DNA of 64,000 bases from positions 4,402,001 through 4,466,000 of the forward strand of contig NC_059546.1 in assembly GCF_905220415.1 (NCBI RefSeq). Direction: 5' to 3'. The position numbers and the translations under genes were made by a program. Positions within the stretch are counted from its first letter, which is position 1, and each line of letters opens with the position of its first letter. This document shows positions 1-10,820 of the stretch, one piece after another. Source of the DNA: Colias croceus. Its lineage: Eukaryota > Arthropoda > Insecta > Lepidoptera > Pieridae. The notes beneath the pieces are model-generated. The model made no database searches. It was not told the DNA's origin and was given only the letters and a program-made list of their open reading frames with translations.

Positions 1-28
1 TAAATGGCATAATTTTGGTAGATAGGTA

Positions 29-1444
29 GGGTAATTGCGCCTGTTCGCGTCCACTTAGTGCAGTTGGAAAGTTTGAAGGAGAAAATAAAAATGTTCCAGA
101 ACAAATTTCAACGCAAAATTTATGTAACGTGTTCGTTACATAGTCTATTTTAAGATTTACTTTCAATTGTGTTGGAAATATCATGTGGTTTTTATTTATC
201 TAGACAAATATCAGAATTAGGCGTTTTACCCAGTTCGCGTCCAAAAATTCCAGTTTGCGTCCACCCGTGGACCAGTTCGCGTCCACCAGCTTAGAAAAGG
301 AATTTAGAGTGTATTGGGTGATATTTTATCAGATAAATGCAAATAAAAATTAGATTTTAATAAATTATTTGTTAACGAATATAGTTATTTAATAAAAACT
401 GGCCAAATGCAAGTGGGACTTGCACACTGAGGGTTCCGTAGGTATCATCCTGTTTTTTTCATATGTTTTAACTGTAAATGATTATTTTTTCAATATTTCC
501 CTTATTTGTGCTATAAGACGTTGCTTCGTACCAAACTTCAAGTGGCTGTATTCACGTAAAGTACCCTGTAGGTTTTGATTTCCTTGCAAATGTCGAAATT
601 TGCGAAAATTTGTAGCATAAACGGCTGTATCTTTTGATTGCTTTGGCTTCTAAGTTTGATTTTTTCACTGCTTCAAGGGACCGTAGATTTGAGTATTCAA
701 TATAAATTTCAGCTTTATACCTCCACTCGTTACTGAGAAAAAGGGTTTTGACAGAAAGACAGACCGGCAGACGGACATACAGACGCGGACGGACGGATAT
801 CAAAGTAAAAATAGCATAAAAATTTGCTAATTTGAATGAAATTTAAATTATCAACTTGTGGTCTTAGTCAAAAATTTACTATCTATTTTAAATTACATAT
901 TTTAACAAACAATTCATTGCTACGTAATGAAAAACAATGTGGACGCAATATGTTCTATTGTTATGCACTAAGGGTATAGTTTGCGCCCACCGTGGACGCA
1001 AAATGGAAGTTGTACAAATTCGGTGTAGTAATTCGCGTCCACCTTATTTTAGCTATTAATTGTAAAGTAAATAAGTTGATTTATAATCCATACTATTCCA
1101 TCTTTTGTTAGCAAAGTAAAGAAACAGTTACATATTCAAAAATTCACATTTAACAATAAGATACTTACCGTCAAGCGCGACGCTGCGCACTATTTTTTTT
1201 CTCAAAATCCCGCGCGTTTTAGCTCTCTCGTTTAATAGCCAAAATTAAATATTTTTTTTAATAGGATAGGCGGTCCGCAGGCATATTTTGAATATGTGTG
1301 CATATCTCTTATACATTGAGGTATTATCGGAAATTTTTCTTATTACAATTTTACTTAAAGTATACTTATTTTCGTGAATTTTCTAAAAGATGTCCGCAAA
1401 ATGGACGCGAATAGGCAGGTGGACGCGAACAGGCGCAATGACCC
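29..1444. mobile_element. Non-autonomous DNA transposon with GCGTCCAC motif array, TA target duplication
   Basis: Terminal inverted repeats: the left end reads GGGTAATTGCGCCTGTTCGC and continues through GTCCAC to 54. The right end (1419-1444) is its reverse complement with one difference in that stretch (C for A at position 5). TA lies directly outside both ends (27-28 and 1445-1446), which fits a 2-bp TA duplication. About ten copies of a motif close to TTCGCGTCCACC lie inside: 40-54, 231-242, 251-264, 273-287, 978-990 and 1031-1043 forward, and 939-948, 992-1006, 1401-1412 and 1419-1430 reversed. No transposase frame is present, so it would depend on an enzyme supplied elsewhere. A second interspersed repeat (about 396-825) sits inside it. 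The superfamily is unknown; TA duplication would suit Tc1/mariner-like or CMC-type elements. Ends are well supported, the family is not. Confidence 0.75.
396..825. mobile_element. Lepidopteran interspersed repeat fragment nested in the left-end transposon
   Basis: The stretch begins with CTGGCCAAATGCAAGTGGGA, followed by a block ending GGGTTCCGTAGG, and ends in a run of degenerate CAGACGGAC units (about 750-800). This layout recurs widely in lepidopteran genomes, where the unmutated form begins GGCCAAGTGCGAGTCGGA. I recognise it from general familiarity and cannot give a family name. The reverse strand is open for 83 codons (552-803) and contains residues KRYSRL and KPTGYFT, which recur in this repeat. 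The frame is probably a by-product of the repeat rather than a gene. The usual far end (GGAACCCTAA) is missing, so the copy looks truncated. It probably inserted into the older GCGTCCAC element. Confidence 0.6.
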
Positions 1445-1447
1445 TAC

Positions 1448-1541
1448 TTGTCTAAACTAAAACAAAACTTAATTCTGTTCTTATTTTGATGTACTTAGTT
1501 AACCTATTTTAAATTAATGGGGTAGGTAGATATCATAAGTT
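1448..1541. other. Short AT-rich spacer
   Basis: Plain AT-rich sequence between two transposons. I see no gene, repeat end or structured motif in it. Confidence 0.5.
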
Positions 1542-1544
1542 TTA

Positions 1545-1715
1545 GGGCCGATTTTTCAATGCTTGGATATAACTTATCCGTCCAATAAAGTATAACGATA
1601 ATATTAAAATGTCATGTAAACTGTCAAATACGGGCAATTGGAATACGTTTTTAAAATGGTAGTTTTATAGATTATTCGACGAATAAGTTTTATCCAAGCA
1701 TTGAAAAATCAGCAC
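1545..1715. mobile_element. PIF/Harbinger-type MITE, 171 bp, TTA target duplication
   Basis: The two ends are inverted repeats about 44 bp long with roughly five mismatches. Both carry the block ATTTTTCAATGCTTGGATA followed by ACTTAT and CGTC. The 3-bp TTA outside each end (1542-1544 and 1716-1718) is the usual PIF/Harbinger target duplication; the identical GGG that follows both TTAs is probably coincidence. The element has no coding capacity. Superfamily assignment rests on the 3-bp TTA site and end structure only. Confidence 0.8.
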
Positions 1716-1718
1716 TTA

Positions 1719-2269
1719 GGGTAATAGGTAGGTATTAAGTTTAATTAATTAAAATTTAAAACCATAAATTGCTTTCTAACTTTGTGTTTTAAAGCAATTC
1801 TAAAGTACAATGAAAACAAACCTAGACAAATAAGTCGTTAATACAAGCGTATAGTAGCTAAATATAGGTAGCTAACCGCTTACTCAATAAAAGCCTAAAC
1901 ACACTCATTTACTCCTCTTAGCGATCTACACAGAAAATTTACATTTTAAATGATACCTACGTTATGTACCTACGTTTACGTCAAAATACGCTAATTCAAT
2001 ATTAAATAAAATATAAAAGTAGGTAACTACTCAACTTTAACTGAAATTGTTTTGTAAGCACTGTCCTCTTTTCAACAAGAAATTTGAAATACCACATTAT
2101 AATGTATTATTTAAATAAAGCTTTAGGTATACATTTTAATAATTATTTATTATTCAAGTTGAAAAATTCTTCGCAGCCTTGATCCTACACCAAGCTTCGA
2201 CCTACATAACAATAATACCTACACCCAAAACATCTGACAAGCCATAACATACCATCAATGTTTTGTCGA
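1719..2269. other. AT-rich non-coding DNA
   Basis: Low-complexity AT-rich sequence with scattered GTAGGTA/TACCTA words. No gene or element end is seen. Confidence 0.5.
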
Positions 2270-2570
2270 CACCACAGTGCTCATGTAAAAAATAACACAA
2301 ATCGATCGTCGACGGTTTCCCGGGGTAATTTTTCCATCGTCGGCTCCCTGCACCCCGGGTAAAATGTAAATAATTATAAATATCTCGACGGATATTCTGA
2401 CGCGTGCGCGGGCGCCGGAGCGTGTTAGAATTCGACTCGCGCGTTGTTTGTTTTCACACCAACACGGCTAATTGCGTGATTGTTTTATTGAGTGATATTT
2501 TCGGTTGCATAATACACTAGTAATTTAGGCGTGTTGTGAGAATGTCGCATTGGTTTGAATTTATTAATAT
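2270..2570. promoter_or_regulatory. GC/CpG-rich patch, candidate regulatory element or non-coding first exon
   Basis: This patch stands out from its AT-rich surroundings. It contains paired CGTCG and CCCGGGGTAA/CCCCGGGTAA words (about 2306-2360) and a dense CpG run around 2400-2440 (GACGCGTGCGCGGGCGCCGG). A short open frame from an ATG at 2542 runs only 24 codons and shows nothing recognisable. CpG enrichment in AT-rich insect DNA often marks a promoter, 5' exon or conserved non-coding element. I cannot tell which from sequence alone, and it may simply be a GC-rich fluctuation. Confidence 0.35.
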
Positions 2571-2745
2571 TAGACACGCGTTGAGAATTACTAAGTACAT
2601 AGTTAGATATCAGAGTTTGTTTATTTGAGGATATAATATTATGTAGGTAGATAGGTATAAACATATATACATATTTGAATAGCTAGGTATACGGGAACCT
2701 AATGTGAAGTAAACTTACTAAAGTAATAACAGCCTAATTAAATAG
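2571..2745. other. AT-rich spacer before the hAT element
   Basis: AT-rich with GTAGGTAG words; no feature seen. Confidence 0.4.
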
Positions 2746-4004
2746 GTAATTAATAGGGATGCGCCGAATACCGAATACATATTCGGTATTCGGCATATTC
2801 GGCATCTTTTTCACTATTCGTATTCGGCCGAATTATTCGGTTTAGGTGCCGAATATATTCGGTATGAGTATTTCTACTTTCTTGGCTATAGAACTAAATA
2901 AATAACTTCATATTATGAATGATTTATGTCATACTATACACAAGTCAAAGAAATCCTATGAATGAAAATGAAGAATGTTTGAACCTAAGGTATACAGGGT
3001 GTAATCGTTAAGTGTGCACAGGCGATTATTCCGTAACTATAACAGATATAAAAAAAAACCTTAAACTGATATTGAAAGAATAAGAAAAAGATATTGAACC
3101 TAATGAGTAAAATGACAATAATATTTTTTTAAAAATAAAACGAGAAATATCCAAAAATGTTACATGAAACGCTCCCATACATTGTCCCATTCCACATCGA
3201 GCTCTATTTACAGTCTCTAAATGAACTTTCATTAAAATTTGCGAAATAATTATAGCACAAAATCAAATAACAAAGCAAAACCTTTCATATTAAATGTTTG
3301 AAATAGTCATATTTCATACTAAATGTATGGGAGCGTTTCATGTAACATTTTTGGATATTTCTCGTTTTATTTTTAAAAAGTTATTATTGTCATTTTACTC
3401 ATTAGGTATACCTAGTACTTTCAATATGAGTTAAAAGTTTTTTGATATCTGTAATAGTTATGGAATAATCGCCTGTGCACAGTTAACGATTACACCCTGT
3501 ATAAAATAAAACGATCATTACATTTCAAACCAACGTTTATTTTGTAAATTTACATCAAAATAATTTAATCATGTTTGTTATTAGAACTTAGTCAGTATTT
3601 AATATTTATAATACTTTAAATCCTGAAGTCTGAAGACAATGCTTTTAGTCCCAATAGAAAATGACATTACGTCCGCTCATATTGCAAACACTAACTTAAA
3701 GTAAAAATATAAAATTTTTAAACAATTTAAAAATTTTAATATTTTGTGCGAAGTTTCAACACAACTGAGACGGCACGGAGTGCGCGGGCGATATACGCGG
3801 GTGGCGGGCGGTGAGGTAAGGCTCGCTCGCCACCGAGCCGGCAGCTACTTGCGACCCGTTAGAACCGGTTTACGCATCAAAACACGTCAAAACATTGAAC
3901 CGAATAATTCGGCCGAATATTCGGTTCGGTAAGGTTCTAACCGAATAGTATTCGGTATTCGGTTATTCGGTGAAACCACTATTCGGCGCATCTCTAGTAA
4001 TTAA
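2746..4004. mobile_element. Non-autonomous hAT transposon with 8-bp target duplication
   Basis: The element proper is 2754-3996 (1,243 bp). It is flanked by a perfect 8-bp direct repeat GTAATTAA (2746-2753 and 3997-4004), the hallmark target duplication of hAT elements. The ends are inverted repeats of the form TAGRGATGCGCCGAATA. Both subterminal regions (2768-2865 and 3898-3985) are packed with ATTCGG/CCGAAT repeats, which are likely transposase-binding sites. A GC-rich stretch at 3750-3880 near the right end may be left over from the 5' region of a once complete copy. No transposase frame remains; the 62-codon frame at 3744-3932 is in this remnant and shows no domain. A foldback element has inserted at 2993-3501. 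Confidence 0.92.
2993..3501. mobile_element. Foldback element nested inside the hAT derivative
   Basis: Two long inverted arms (2993-3183 and 3322-3501, about 180-190 bp) flank a 138-bp centre (3184-3321). The outer tips read TACAGGGTGTAATCGTTAA with one arm-to-arm difference just inside. The innermost 90 or so bases of each arm are almost identical; the middle of the arms holds indels. TA, or palindromic TATA, lies outside both tips, so the duplication is 2 or 4 bp and the exact edge is ambiguous. The 68-codon reverse frame at 3026-3232 is inside an arm and is not a gene. Because the element interrupts the hAT copy, it arrived later. Confidence 0.88.
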
Positions 4005-4860
4005 TATTTTGATGGTATAATATACCTACCTTTAAAAGGCTCTACATCTGTAAGACAGTCAATGACAGTAGTCGATACAAGGCAACGACAAGGAAATCAT
4101 TTATTCTTAGAAATTAATAATTTATCTTTAAAACATCTGTAGATAATTAATTACTTTATGATGACAAAAGTTCACTTATAGGTAAAAGGAGGAAACTCCC
4201 TAACACACTTATTGGTAGGTAGTATTTTCACAAATGTCTATGAATGGTCGATGCTACATAGGTCATAATTCCCACGTTCATAATTAATCATGACTATATA
4301 CGAAGGTATTAATATTTTATTTATAGGAATCAATACGATTGTATGTAGAAGACCACCACTATTGAATTGTTTAATATGCCGTCGAGCGTATGGATTGAAT
4401 GAAAATTAATTCCGTGCTTCATTTCCTTATTGTCATTTCTTGTGAGCTTCTATTCATAGTTAGTTCGATGTTAAATTATTTCAGTAGATAGGTTTAGAGG
4501 GGTATATCAAGAATATATTATATAAGTTCTTCATTGTACAATCTAGGTAGGTACCTACCTACATCACTATGATATTCTTAATACCTATTTCCGGTTTAAT
4601 AATTACTAATTAATATTGTAATTATTGGTAAATGGATAGCTATAATAGCTATATTTATTGTAGATTTTTTCAAGAAAATTTTCAGTTCATCTGTTACATT
4701 TTGACTTCCCGTTTGTTTGAAAACAACTTTTATTACACACAATTGTAACCTATCAAGGTAGAGTGGGTAGAAAAGTATTATTTATATCATATAGCTCAAC
4801 AAAAATAGTCAACGCATATATATTTCATAAATATAAGGATTTATTCATAGTGAATGCTAA
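4005..4860. other. AT-rich non-coding DNA with a TAGGTAGGTACCTACCTA palindrome
   Basis: Mostly AT-rich, no gene seen. Near 4544-4563 there is a self-complementary TAGGTAGGTACCTACCTA, one of many copies of this lepidopteran word in the window. Confidence 0.5.
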
Positions 4861-4962
4861 AAAGAGAAAAGGGCCAGCCGTCGGCAAGCGTCGCCATATC
4901 AAAATATCCGGGCTCCGCGACACCGGTGGGTTCTATGTGGTTGGCTTACATGTCGTGTGAAA
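4861..4962. promoter_or_regulatory. Short GC/CpG-rich patch
   Basis: About 100 bp of abruptly GC-richer sequence (CCAGCCGTCGGCAAGCGTCG, then CCGGGCTCCGCGACACCGG) in AT-rich DNA. It forms the end of a 65-codon frame (4763-4960) whose last 35 residues are basic and glycine-containing. The first half of that frame is AT-rich and the start has no support, so I do not call a gene. It is a candidate conserved non-coding element. Confidence 0.3.
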
Positions 4963-6475
4963 ATTTTTGAAAAATATTAAATAGGTATTTAATAAAAGTA
5001 TAAGGTTTTGATTTCAGCAATATTTCATTCATGTAACATGACACAACACTTCATCTATCTATTTACCTATAACATTTATTTAAATAATTTAATTTAGACA
5101 ACTTTAAATAATACCTATCCCTTCACAAATAATAATATAGCGAAGGTAGTATGGTGACAAGATGATAAATGATTTGTGAAATAGTATAATATAAGTTTTT
5201 ACCGATAAAAAATAAATGAAGAAGATAAATGACGACGGACTTCGATGCACACCAAAAAGTGTTATTTTTAGAGGTATAACTTATTTTTGATTAATCGATA
5301 TCAAAAATAGAGGTTATCAATCATATTTGTACGACCAACGAATGTACATAATATTATTGGAATTGCAATCTTTTTTTAGATACCTAACAGTGTACCTAAT
5401 TAGGCTTTAGGTAATAAATATGTAGATAAGTAAATAATTATTACCTATTATATATAATTTATATAATACCTATAAGTAAATAATTATTAATGCATTTGTT
5501 TGACAATGTAACTATTATTATTTAGTGTGTTATTTAGAGTCTGAGATTTATTTTATCTTAGTACCTAGTCATGTCAAAATTAGTAGATATCTACATAGGT
5601 ACCTACCTACCTAAGTAAACTGTACCTATATCAAAAGTTAACATAGGTATCTACTGATCCGAAAATAGGTAGGTATATAAAGTGTATAGGTATCTACTTA
5701 TCTATGAGTAGGTATGTATCTACTTATAAGTTTACAACATTCTCAGTGGGAAATTTGTATAGGTAGGTACCTACCTATATCTGTAGATAAGGTATTTGTG
5801 GCTTGCGTAGTAGGTACCTAAAATTTGACGGTGAAGCAAAAAATCAAAATTTACCAAGGTACCTAAGTACATTTCGAGTTTAATGAGTAGGTAAGTTAAA
5901 GGCATCTAGGTATACCTAACTTTAAACCAACAGTCAAAAGTGTGTGTTTATATTTTTTGTTGTTGGATCACAATTTACAGTACGTCTGAATACAGCTTAG
6001 AATAATTCAATAGGTATCTACATCCGCGAATTTATTTTTGATAAAAGAATATTCCTCATTTTCAAAAATTCTCAATACCTATAGGTAAGTAATAATAGGT
6101 ATAAACCTACCCTCATACTTTAATTTTATTTTTTAAATTTCAAATTCCATTTTGCCATTCATAAGTAGGTTAATTTTAGTTAGTGTTAGTTATAGCCGAC
6201 TTCTATTTTCGTTTTTTTGTTAATTGCTCGTCCTTAAATTCTGTAACTAATTAAAAAAGTTCCAATTAGCTGACCATATCTTTTTTTAAATATAAATTCG
6301 ATTTATAGGTATCTACCTATATAACAATGTTGTTTTCTCGTTTACATGTTTGTATGAGTTATGATCTAAATTTAAAAATGAATATTTAGATACTTATTTT
6401 TATTACAATAATTAAGTAATTAATATTCATTTTATTTACGTACCTAACCATAAATACCAGTAAAATGTTAAAATA
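4963..6475. repeat. AT-rich stretch dense in GTAGGTA/TACCTAC words
   Basis: Non-coding DNA in which TACCTA and TAGGTA recur very densely, especially 5580-5830 and 5990-6120. A perfect 20-bp palindrome ATAGGTAGGTACCTACCTAT spans 5759-5778. This word is scattered through lepidopteran genomes and is the most taxon-typical signal here. No gene is seen. Confidence 0.6.
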
Positions 6476-7010
6476 ATATGTTAATATTCAATAAGTTAGG
6501 CATCACGAAAGTCGTCTCAAATCCAACCTACCTGGTAGATACTCTAAACCAATCAAACACCATAAATCTTCTTTCGCTACCCATTATATACGGCGCGGAC
6601 GCAGCGGTACATAGCTCCGAGATGTTCACAATAAGACGGACGACATTCATCTGCGACGAATAGCCATCAGCCATTTTGAATCGTATGTAAGCCAACCGCG
6701 CGCGCGCCTCCCGCCGGTAGAGGGGGACAAACAAACCATTCTAATACAATGTAGCGAAAAAATTGGAACTTGGACCTTAAGAGGTGACAATAAAGGTCAT
6801 TATGGTGTCTTTGTAATTTGGTTAGTAGAATACGGGCTGTTTATGTAGCCGAAACGGTCGCTTTATACACTGATGGCGTCATAGCCATCACTTTCATTAT
6901 TATCGGGCGATTCACGGTGTTTACTGAGCACTTGCTCGAATCTCGGTTCCGTTGTTCAATTAAAATTTCGTCTTACGCTTTTCGGGATCGAAATGAATGG
7001 AACTGGTGAT
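6476..7010. promoter_or_regulatory. Pair of GC/CpG-richer patches
   Basis: Two patches, 6480-6735 and 6818-7005, are GC-richer than their surroundings and hold overlapping short frames on both strands, as expected where stops are rare. The first contains an alternating CG run (CGCGCGCGCGC, 6697-6707) followed by CCTCCCGCCGGTAGAGGGGG. I recognise no protein. They are candidate regulatory elements; conservation is untested. Confidence 0.3.
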
Positions 7011-7849
7011 TGTATGAAATCTATTGATTTTTTAAGTAAATATATATAATGTTGTAGGTAGGTAGGTATGTAAGACCATTTTATAGTACCTACCTACCTA
7101 CCCTCGACACGTCATCTTTTATTAATTTTTTCACGATCCTTTAAAATGTAGAGATATCAAGATTGGTAAGATTTAAAAATTGTCCTGGTTTTGATATGCT
7201 TTATCAAAGGCAAAATTATATTAGGTGATCAAATCTTAGTTCATTTTGTGTTTAATTTTTGATCGTAATTGTTATACTTACCTAAATAAGATTTATTAGG
7301 TAGGTGCGTATCTACCTACATTAAACTTAATACCTAATTGTTTTTTATTGCATCCATTTTTTTAATCTAGGTATTATTTACATTAGTAATAGTCAATAGA
7401 TACTATTTATTTTATAGGTCGGTTAGATGTATTCAGAAATAGAACAATAATGAGCTACTTACTACCTATCTAGATATGTTAAAAACTTTAAAATGTGACT
7501 GTTTACTAAATGTAGAGCCGCAGTACATTAATACTGCAAACCTCATTCTGGTTTTCAGCCAAACCCAAACACCCAGCTCGTTTACGCTCTTAATTACCCA
7601 TCCTTATTAAATTTATACTAGATACAGTTAAAATTTCAGTTGTTAAATTACACGGAATTTTGGCCAAGGGAAACCGCAAATTGGAACTGTGTGCACCGGC
7701 CTCTATAAAATGAAGTGGTTAAAGCTACCTACTTCAAATATTCACAATATTTATACTTTTTTAACGTAAGATTCTATTTCGGGATAGATAAATATTATTA
7801 CCACACAATTTATAAATATCCAACAATGTGAGCACTGAGCAGATGGAAC
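7011..7849. other. AT-rich DNA with a GTAGGTA hairpin
   Basis: Arms GTAGGTAGGTAGGTA (7054-7068) and TACCTACCTACCTA (7087-7100) could form a hairpin with a loop of about 18 bases. 7500-7720 is slightly GC-richer single-copy-looking sequence. No gene is seen. Confidence 0.45.
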
Positions 7850-8240
7850 ACATTCCGAACGCACGAAAAAGACTGGGCGCACTGATATAGTGCGGTCTCT
7901 TTCACCCTAATGCGCTCGTAACCGTTGTTGAGACGTTCAACGCTTTATGTTATGAGTGCGTCGTAAAATAAAAGTGCATCAAACCGGGCCTCCCGTTTGC
8001 ATTGTCCGCGATTAAAACCCGACCGAATTTGGGGAGCAGACATTTCTTTGTGCGTTCGTAGAAGAGCCCAACTCTTGAACTTGGCATCGTTATCGGGGTT
8101 CCTTTACGATTATTTAGTCGTAAAAATCAAAGTTATAGGCTATTTACAACCGTAACTGTATGTTAATCTTTGTTTTACGAGTGCGCGGTGGCTTATTATT
8201 TAATCATCAGTCATTTAACGCGTAAAGATCATATAGAGCC
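7850..8240. promoter_or_regulatory. GC-richer patch sharing a block with 11,574-11,609
   Basis: CpG-containing single-copy-looking sequence with a small hairpin around CGCACTGATATAGTGCG (7878-7894). It also carries TTGGCATCGTTATCGG followed nine bases later by ACGATT (8081-8112). The same arrangement recurs at 11,574 with one difference in the first block. Possibly two related regulatory elements; no coding potential is seen. Confidence 0.3.
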
Positions 8241-8909
8241 GCATTTTATAGCATTTTTATTAAGTAATTCACGCATAATTTATGTAATTTTTCAAAGTAG
8301 CTTTTTATACCTGTGATTTTGATGTGAGCTGTTTGTATGATACGGCTGATAGTAGATAATTTATATACATTTGAATGCCAAAATAAAGGGCTATAAAGAT
8401 AAATATTGGGATATTGAAATGTCCACTAGGACGGTAATGGGAATGCAGTACAAGTGAAAATTGTATCTATTACTCAGTTGGGCTGGAAACCCAACAAAGA
8501 CATTAAACACCAATGTCAAGATCTAAAACAATATCGTACACATCGTTTAGTATCTTATAAATCTAGTTATTCTAGACAGAACTATAACAGCGTAAGTTCT
8601 CGATTCCTCGTAGGAATATAGTCTTTATCCCATTGAGTTAAGAGTAATTTTTAATTGCTTGGATACTGGGCGAGTGCAATGTACAAGATTTTATAAGTAT
8701 GTCATTGAATCAACTGCGTCGGCGCATGGTTACATTGCGTACAGGCTGATGATAGTTGAAGGATACCTACATTATGAGTTATTTGACCTTATAATGTTAT
8801 CTTTATATTTTATACTAAGTTAACTGATATTATGTAATGAGTAGGTATAGGTAAAGAATAAATGAGTTATTACTCTTTCACTTTCTCTTTGGTTTAATCT
8901 TATTAGTCA
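8241..8909. other. AT-rich non-coding DNA
   Basis: No gene, repeat end or structured motif seen. Confidence 0.45.
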
Positions 8910-9142
8910 CTAGCTTTCCGCCCGCGGCTTCGCCCGCGTTTTCAAAGAAAAACCCCTCATAGTTCCCGTTCCCGTGGGATTTCAGGGATAAAACCTAGCC
9001 TATGTTACTCGTGGATAATGTAGCTTTCGAATGGTGAAAGAATTTTTCAAATCTGCCAAGTAGTTTCGGAGCCTATTCAATTCATACAAACAAACAAACA
9101 AACAAAAAATCAAACCTTTCCTCTTTATAATATTTGTATAGA
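8910..9142 (-). mobile_element. Short non-autonomous Helitron, reverse orientation
   Basis: Read on the reverse strand, the element starts TCTATACAAATATTATAAAG preceded by A. It ends in the hairpin GCGGGCGAAGCCGCGGGCGG, then AAAG and CTAG followed by T. The 5'-TC start, a GC hairpin a few bases before a CTAG end, and insertion between A and T without target duplication are the Helitron signature. A simple AAAC run (9087-9107 on the plus strand) lies near the 5' end, as in other lepidopteran copies. At 233 bp it carries no Rep/helicase gene. Just outside the 5' end, TAATATTTGTATAGA is repeated in tandem (9128-9142 and 9143-9157). Confidence 0.85.
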
Positions 9143-9930
9143 TAATATTTGTATAGACAAATGGACGGAGAACATCTACCTATAAGTATAACGATAAAAT
9201 AGAGAACTTAACCACAATAATTGTACTTAATAAACTGTAATAAACTACCTATGTGCTAGGTAGTTACCTAGCTAGTGAAAGTTTTATTTTGTTAGGTACT
9301 TAGATAATGAAATTGTATTAAGTAAGAGCTGAATTTTTTTTTTTTCTATTTTACCGTTTCTCTATTTAATATATCTAGGTAGGTAGGTACATTATATTTT
9401 AGTTTTTAATAATACCTAATAGTCTAAAATAGGGACAGATAGATAGATTTTAACACGAAGGATTTACATTTTGCTTATAAGCCGTTAGGTAGGGTACCTA
9501 CTCTACTTTTGTAGAGTTAGGTATCAAAAATGTTGTTTCATTCGGCCTCTTTTGATTTTCTTCTCATAATATAATTGTCAGCCTGTAGTTTTGTTTTTAA
9601 TACCTGCCCTAACTGCCCTACTGAAATGATTATTATTTATATAAAATTAAGGAATACCTACATATTTTTATTACCTTATTAGGTAGATATATAAGGAAAA
9701 AAATTACAAGATAAATATGTGATGGTAATTCGTATGTACCTACCTAGTCTTATTTAATACAAAAAGAGTTACTTAAATGATTTAAAACTAGGCAATTAAA
9801 AGATTAATAATTTTAAAATGTTCACTTCACCTGTAGTACCGACATGCATGGCTGATCTAGATAAGATACCTAATCCTACAATTATTATTAATTTAAGTCG
9901 CTTAATTTTCTGTTTAATTATGAAGAATAA
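9143..9930. other. AT-rich non-coding DNA
   Basis: After the tandem Helitron-end repeat (to 9157) the sequence is AT-rich with TACCTA words. No gene is seen. Confidence 0.45.
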
Positions 9931-10152
9931 TCCATACTAATATTATAAATGCGAAAGTAACTCTGTCTGTCTGTCTGTCTGTTACTCAATCACGCCTTAA
10001 CTACTGAACCAATTTGCATGAAATTTGGTATAGAGATAATTTGATACCCGAGAAAGGACATAGGATAGGTTTTATCCCGGAAATCCCACGGGAACGGGAA
10101 CTATGCGGGTTTTTCTTTGACTGCGCGGGCGATGCCGCGAGTGGAAAGCTAG
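9931..10152 (+). mobile_element. Short non-autonomous Helitron, forward orientation
   Basis: It starts TCCATACTAATATTATAAAT just after an A, followed by GCGAAAGT, and ends ...GTGGAAAGCTAG before a T. A GC-rich hairpin (CGCGGGCGATGCCGCG, about 10119-10134) precedes the end. A CTGT microsatellite occupies about 9963-9982. The interior (ATCCCACGGGAACGGGAAC) matches the element at 8910-9142 in reverse, so the two are related. It is 222 bp with no coding content. Confidence 0.85.
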
Positions 10153-10820
10153 TAGGTATATAAAGATGGGAAAACGTCTGTAAAAATAAAAAAAAGTAAT
10201 AAAGTCGTTCCTGATTGTAAAAAGCTAGTCGTATTTACTATTTATAGAATAAATAAACAAATAATTTATTTGCACCATTATATCTTACAAAAATTTAATG
10301 ACCCAGGCTCCTAATATAGTTGTAAACTGTTTTTCAGGAGCCTGTGTTCACACTAATTTATCATCACTGTTACAAATGGCGTATACACGAATTTATTCAG
10401 CTTATTAGACATAATTTATTATAATGTTATTTGAAATATTAATATTTTAATATTATAGAAGATGCATAATTTATTTATGACCTAGAGCAGGTATGTGTAT
10501 AATGTTACATAAAATAAAAAGGTAAAGACAAAGAGAAATAATATTTGGAGATAATTTAATAAATACTTATAATTAAAAACATATAGGTAGGTATATTTAC
10601 AAAAATTATAAAAAAGTAAGATAGAGCTCAACAACTAATAAAAAGAACGGAATAAATGAGGAGCTAAAAAACAGATACATGATAATTTTATACTTATTCA
10701 TTCTGAAGAAATAACATTAATTGCACATTAGCTCTATTATATTGAGCACCTTCTTATATAATATATATAGATACTACAAAATCCCATACCGTGAAAATTA
10801 ACACAACATTACCTGTCAGC
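10153..10820. other. AT-rich DNA with a CAGGCTCCT hairpin
   Basis: Arms CAGGCTCCT (10304-10312) and AGGAGCCTG (10336-10344) form a 9-bp inverted repeat with a 23-base loop. It may be a remnant of an old repeat. The rest is AT-rich with nothing recognised. Confidence 0.4.

Noticed and set aside
9162..9173. TGGACGGAGAAC matches the first 12 bases of the conserved miR-184.
   Set aside because: The match ends there and no precursor-like hairpin surrounds it; 12 bases is a chance-level match.
10304..10344. 9-bp inverted repeat CAGGCTCCT/AGGAGCCTG as a possible MITE.
   Set aside because: Too short, with no target duplication or matching outer ends; kept only as a hairpin note.
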